In this document: positions 61,400 through 64,000 of the stretch, piece after piece
How the letters are laid out: each line of letters opens with the position of its first letter
Position numbering within the stretch: position 1 is the first letter of the stretch
Assembly: GCA_019918135.1 (NCBI GenBank)
Contig: WBZZ01003694.1
Coordinates: forward strand, 97,501 to 161,500
Source of the DNA: Paulinella micropora
Lineage: Eukaryota > Cercozoa > Imbricatea > Euglyphida > Paulinellidae
Length of the DNA stretch: 64,000 bases
Reading direction: 5' to 3'
Made by a program: the position numbers and the translations under genes
Notes under the pieces: generated by a model
Seen by the model: only the letters and a program-made list of their open reading frames with translations
Databases searched by the model: none
Told to the model about the DNA's origin: nothing

Positions 61400-63480
61400 A
61401 AATACATGAAAGAAGAGCATACGAAGAAAAATCACCACCATCTAAGGGATTAACGTGGGAGCAGAGTCAGAGAGTAACGGAGAGTAACATAATCCCCGGT
61501 AAAAGACAGCGCAAGGCAGTAGAGAGATTTACCCCTAGCAATGAGCCCAAGAGAGAAAAGAGAGAGGCTCAAGAGCTAATAGGTAAGGTAGTAAGAGTGC
61601 CCGCGCGTGCATGGGGAGATGGATGGGCGAAGAAAAAGTACGGTGAGGGATGGGAGAGCATAGTACGAGTAGGGGTAGTCAGCAGAGTGAGTGACCCCAG
61701 AGATAGACTCGTAGTAAGAGACAGACCTCAGCCCACCCACATAGTTAAGTTTGAAGACGAAGAAGAACGGATGTTGAATTCGGAAATCCTCAAATACTCC
61801 GTGAAAGATCCCGAATACCCGTTACAAAGTCCCGCTAATATGTTTTTATGCGATGACCGTATGGTGGCAGATGAGATTCGTGATTTTTATTTGTATGTAG
61901 ATATCAGAGTACCCAAAGATGTCATAGAGGAAGGTTTGACAGCTAAAGATGTTTTAGAGGGTATGAAAACAGAGCTAAAAGCTCTTCAATCCTTTAACAC
62001 ATACACATGGGTACCCCATAAGGAGGCAAGCAAGGCAGGAGTTAGTAAGATAGTTAGATTGACATGGGTTCACAAAGTAAAGTTAGATGAGAACGGGAAA
62101 AAGTTCATAAAGTCTCGTTTAGCTTTACGGGGAGATATGTTAGAACCCGGTGTTAGCTATAACCCAGATCAGCTCTTTGTTCCTTGCGCCGCGCACCATT
62201 CACTTTTATTTCTCGCCAAACTAGCTGCCTGGCACAAACACAAACTATACGGCATAGATTTTAAAAATGCATACCTAAATGCTCGTATGAATGACCCTGT
62301 TTATGCATATGCGCCAGAGAGTGTAGACAGAGAAGGGCATGAGGGGATGATATGGCGTATAGATGGTGCTTTATATGGTGCACCACAGGCAGGAAGAAGA
62401 TGGTATGAGATATTAGCACCCAAGTTAGAGGAGCTAGGTTTTAGGTTGCTAGATTCAGACTTATGTATGTTTGTAGAAAATGATAAAGCTTTGAGAGAGG
62501 CGATAGTAGGGATATTTCATGTTGATGACTTGTTGTTCACCGCACCAAACAAACAAGCATATGAGCGTTTTGCGTCCGCATTAGAAAAACATTTCCCGCT
62601 CAAAAGACTCGGTATTGCCCGTGAATTCAAAGGAATAGAGATAGAGCAATCGAACGGGAAAATAATTTTGCATCAGCGAAAATATCAGCAGCAGATACTA
62701 AAAGAGGTAGGCTACGATTCTGCTAAACCCGTTAGTACTCCAGCGCAAGAACATTTCACGGAACCGATGTCGGAATCAGCTAGCTTGCGAAAATTTTCAA
62801 TTCCTAGTCTAGTTGGTCGTTTGCTATTTCTCGCAAAGATGACAAGACCCGATATAGAACAAGCACTAAATTCGGCAAGTGTCATGCAAACTATCGATAA
62901 GGGAATAACTTATGCGATGTTAGGCAGAATCTTTCGTTATTTAGTTAACTCTTATCGAGGTTTAGCTTACCATGAGCCTAAGTCAGAGCAAGAAGGGCAA
63001 ACCTATCCAAAACTTTCCATGTGGCCCGACGCGGCTCACAAAGTTTGTAAGAAAACAGGGAAGTCCCGCACTGGATTCGTGATCCTATGGGGCAGCGATC
63101 CAGTTGCATGGTTATCAAAGCGACAGAGTCGCATCGCCCTGAGTTCCAATGATGCTGAAATATTTGCAGCAACTGAGTGCATTAGAGAGGGACTTGCACT
63201 AAAACACATTACACAAGAACTAAACATAGCCCAAAAGAGCCCGATAGAATTATTCGAGGATAACTCTCAAACAGTCTTAGCGGCAGAGAGGGGTATGTCA
63301 GGTAATAGAACTAAACACTTACCTTTAGAATTACACTTTATGCACCACCTACAGAGAGACGGTGAGATTAAGTTTGTAAAAGTAGGTACGAAGAAGCAGA
63401 TAGGTGATGTAATGACAAAATATTTACCGAAAGAACAATTCGAGTATTTACTTAACAAATTTACGGTAAAGCTCAAGTAA
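61114..63480 (+). CDS. pol: Copy E RT and RNase H, intact
   Basis: The polymerase frame after the missing C. RT shows RLTWVHKVKLDENGK, YGIDFKNAYLNA (first Asp), GAPQAGRRWYE and FHVDDLLF (catalytic pair); RNase H shows MWPDAAH, SSNDAEIFAATE, FEDNSQT and the complete end GDVMTKYLPKEQFEYLLNKF. Practically identical to copy D. Confidence 0.9.
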   Translation, partial: QSPPQSPPQSPKSPHNVNNDHPTTHFDEVEGETENVDIDANENEHENEHVEKNTLDHKHTRLHTSPEPHYPQQLPPEHKIKPQEHTNEQDPTDPLKIHERRAYEEKSPPSKGLTWEQSQRVTESNIIPGKRQRKAVERFTPSNEPKREKREAQELIGKVVRVPARAWGDGWAKKKYGEGWESIVRVGVVSRVSDPRDRLVVRDRPQPTHIVKFEDEEERMLNSEILKYSVKDPEYPLQSPANMFLCDDRMVADEIRDFYLYVDIRVPKDVIEEGLTAKDVLEGMKTELKALQSFNTYTWVPHKEASKAGVSKIVRLTWVHKVKLDENGKKFIKSRLALRGDMLEPGVSYNPDQLFVPCAAHHSLLFLAKLAAWHKHKLYGIDFKNAYLNARMNDPVYAYAPESVDREGHEGMIWRIDGALYGAPQAGRRWYEILAPKLEELGFRLLDSDLCMFVENDKALREAIVGIFHVDDLLFTAPNKQAYERFASALEKHFPLKRLGIAREFKGIEIEQSNGKIILHQRKYQQQILKEVGYDSAKPVSTPAQEHFTEPMSESASLRKFSIPSLVGRLLFLAKMTRPDIEQALNSASVMQTIDKGITYAMLGRIFRYLVNSYRGLAYHEPKSEQEGQTYPKLSMWPDAAHKVCKKTGKSRTGFVILWGSDPVAWLSKRQSRIALSSNDAEIFAATECIREGLALKHITQELNIAQKSPIELFEDNSQTVLAAERGMSGNRTKHLPLELHFMHHLQRDGEIKFVKVGTKKQIGDVMTKYLPKEQFEYLLNKFTVKLK

Positions 63481-63929
63481 TTTCGGGATTTGCGTGTCCA
63501 CTCACCTATATTTGCTTTGAGTGTTTTGTGCAGTTTGTTGCTTGTTGCAGCAGCTTTGTTTTGCGCAGGGGTCAAGAGCCGTCGAGCCGAGGCTGGGTAG
63601 CCGACTGCCACGCGAGGCCGGCAGCCGCGAGGCTTTCCCTGGCTAACTTAGCAATTTAAATTCTTTCTATCATTCTTTCTGTCCTAGAATAGGAAATCTA
63701 AATTTTTTTTTTGATTTTGCTACCCTCTACGGGAAGCGCTTGCAAATTTTTGAACACATACATACTTCATACATGTTACTGCATGACTACACATATATAC
63801 ATACATAGAGGATGTGATGTAAATGGGAGTTGATATTTAACCTTCGGGTAACCCATAACTGATCCTCAACACTATTTTTTTCATATTTACACACTAATAT
63901 AGCCTATGACTTGCGACTAAGGGGAGCGT
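63481..63929 (+). other. Copy E 3' noncoding region, forward GC-rich block
   Basis: GC-rich block at 63567-63661 in the C/D/E orientation, then AT-rich sequence and the polypurine tract AAGGGGAGC. Confidence 0.75.
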
Positions 63930-64000
63930 TGTAATGTACTACTAATACCCGTTACTCCACCTAGTCAATTTACCGGTAATTTGGATAGTCTTAGTCATAG
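63930..64000 (+). repeat. Copia LTR, cut by window end
   Basis: First 71 bp of the LTR (TGTAATGTACTACTAA...), matching 56683 onward, including the CCTAGTCAAT variant seen only in the D/E LTR. The array or its last LTR continues outside. Confidence 0.85.

Larger units (their letters stand above)
27925..64000 (+). repeat. Direct tandem array of copia elements, ~7.24 kb period
   Basis: Equivalent points recur at 35259, 42502, 49748 and 56994 (gag ATGs), intervals of 7243, 7246 and 7246 bp. Adjacent bodies share one LTR instead of each having two. Copies B-E are nearly identical in sequence; copy A is more diverged, mainly in gag. The array continues past the window. Confidence 0.95.
56988..64000 (+). 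mobile_element. Copia array copy E, least damaged unit
   Basis: Gag-PR is one uninterrupted frame, and IN-RT-RH is broken only by a single missing C (~61112). It lacks the two TAA codons of B-D. It continues into an LTR cut by the window end. Confidence 0.93.

Noticed and set aside
27925..64000. CRISPR array or satellite DNA as the source of the periodicity
   Set aside because: Each 7.24 kb unit is a complete retroelement body plus LTR with coding domains; there are no short spacer-repeat units.

Overview
The window is eukaryotic nuclear repeat DNA, almost entirely long terminal repeat (LTR) retrotransposons of the Ty3/gypsy and Ty1/copia orders. No ribosomal, tRNA, operon or CRISPR signal was seen. 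The host cannot be named from these bases. Moderate GC, intronless element ORFs and divergence from textbook plant, fungal and animal families fit an alga or other protist, but that is inference.

Layout. (1) 1-1749: a GC-rich, unrecognised open frame, probably host or older repeat, with a 16-C run where its frame splits; it ends against an LTR. (2) 1750-21985: two copies of one gypsy element, head to head, forming a ~20 kb inverted repeat. The outer LTRs (1750-2032 and 21703-21985) are both 283 bp; the two inner 5' LTRs are truncated and fused at 11191-11607. The left copy (minus strand) has an intact 1912-codon pol, but a 919-bp deletion removes the 3' end of gag. The right copy (plus strand) has full gag, but a 1-base deletion breaks pol. 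(3) 21986-22355: short spacer with a possible coding remnant. (4) 22356-27892: a decayed, divergent copia element on the minus strand. (5) 27925-64000: a direct tandem array of one copia family, period 7243-7246 bp, with five copies (A-E) sharing single LTRs (LTR-body-LTR-body). Copy A lacks its 5' end and copy E runs into a last LTR cut by the window edge.

How the parts work. In each family gag builds the particle, protease (PR) matures it, reverse transcriptase and RNase H (RT, RH) copy the RNA, and integrase (IN) inserts the DNA. Gene order is PR-RT-RH-IN in gypsy and PR-IN-RT-RH in copia. All three families appear to use recoding. Gypsy gag and pol are in the same frame, split by one TGA. 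The copia array has a candidate -1 frameshift between PR and IN, kept in all five copies. The decayed copia has a single in-frame TGA at that same PR/IN junction. No copy in the window is wholly intact; copy E of the array is closest, with one single-base lesion.

Most notable: the copia primer-binding site resembles the complement of a Met-CAU tRNA anticodon arm and contains the gag ATG; an ~85-95 bp GC-rich block is inverted between copies A/B and C/D/E; the gypsy Gag carries a CCCH finger and RGG tail instead of a CCHC knuckle; and the array copies are mosaics of shared defects, implying exchange within the array.
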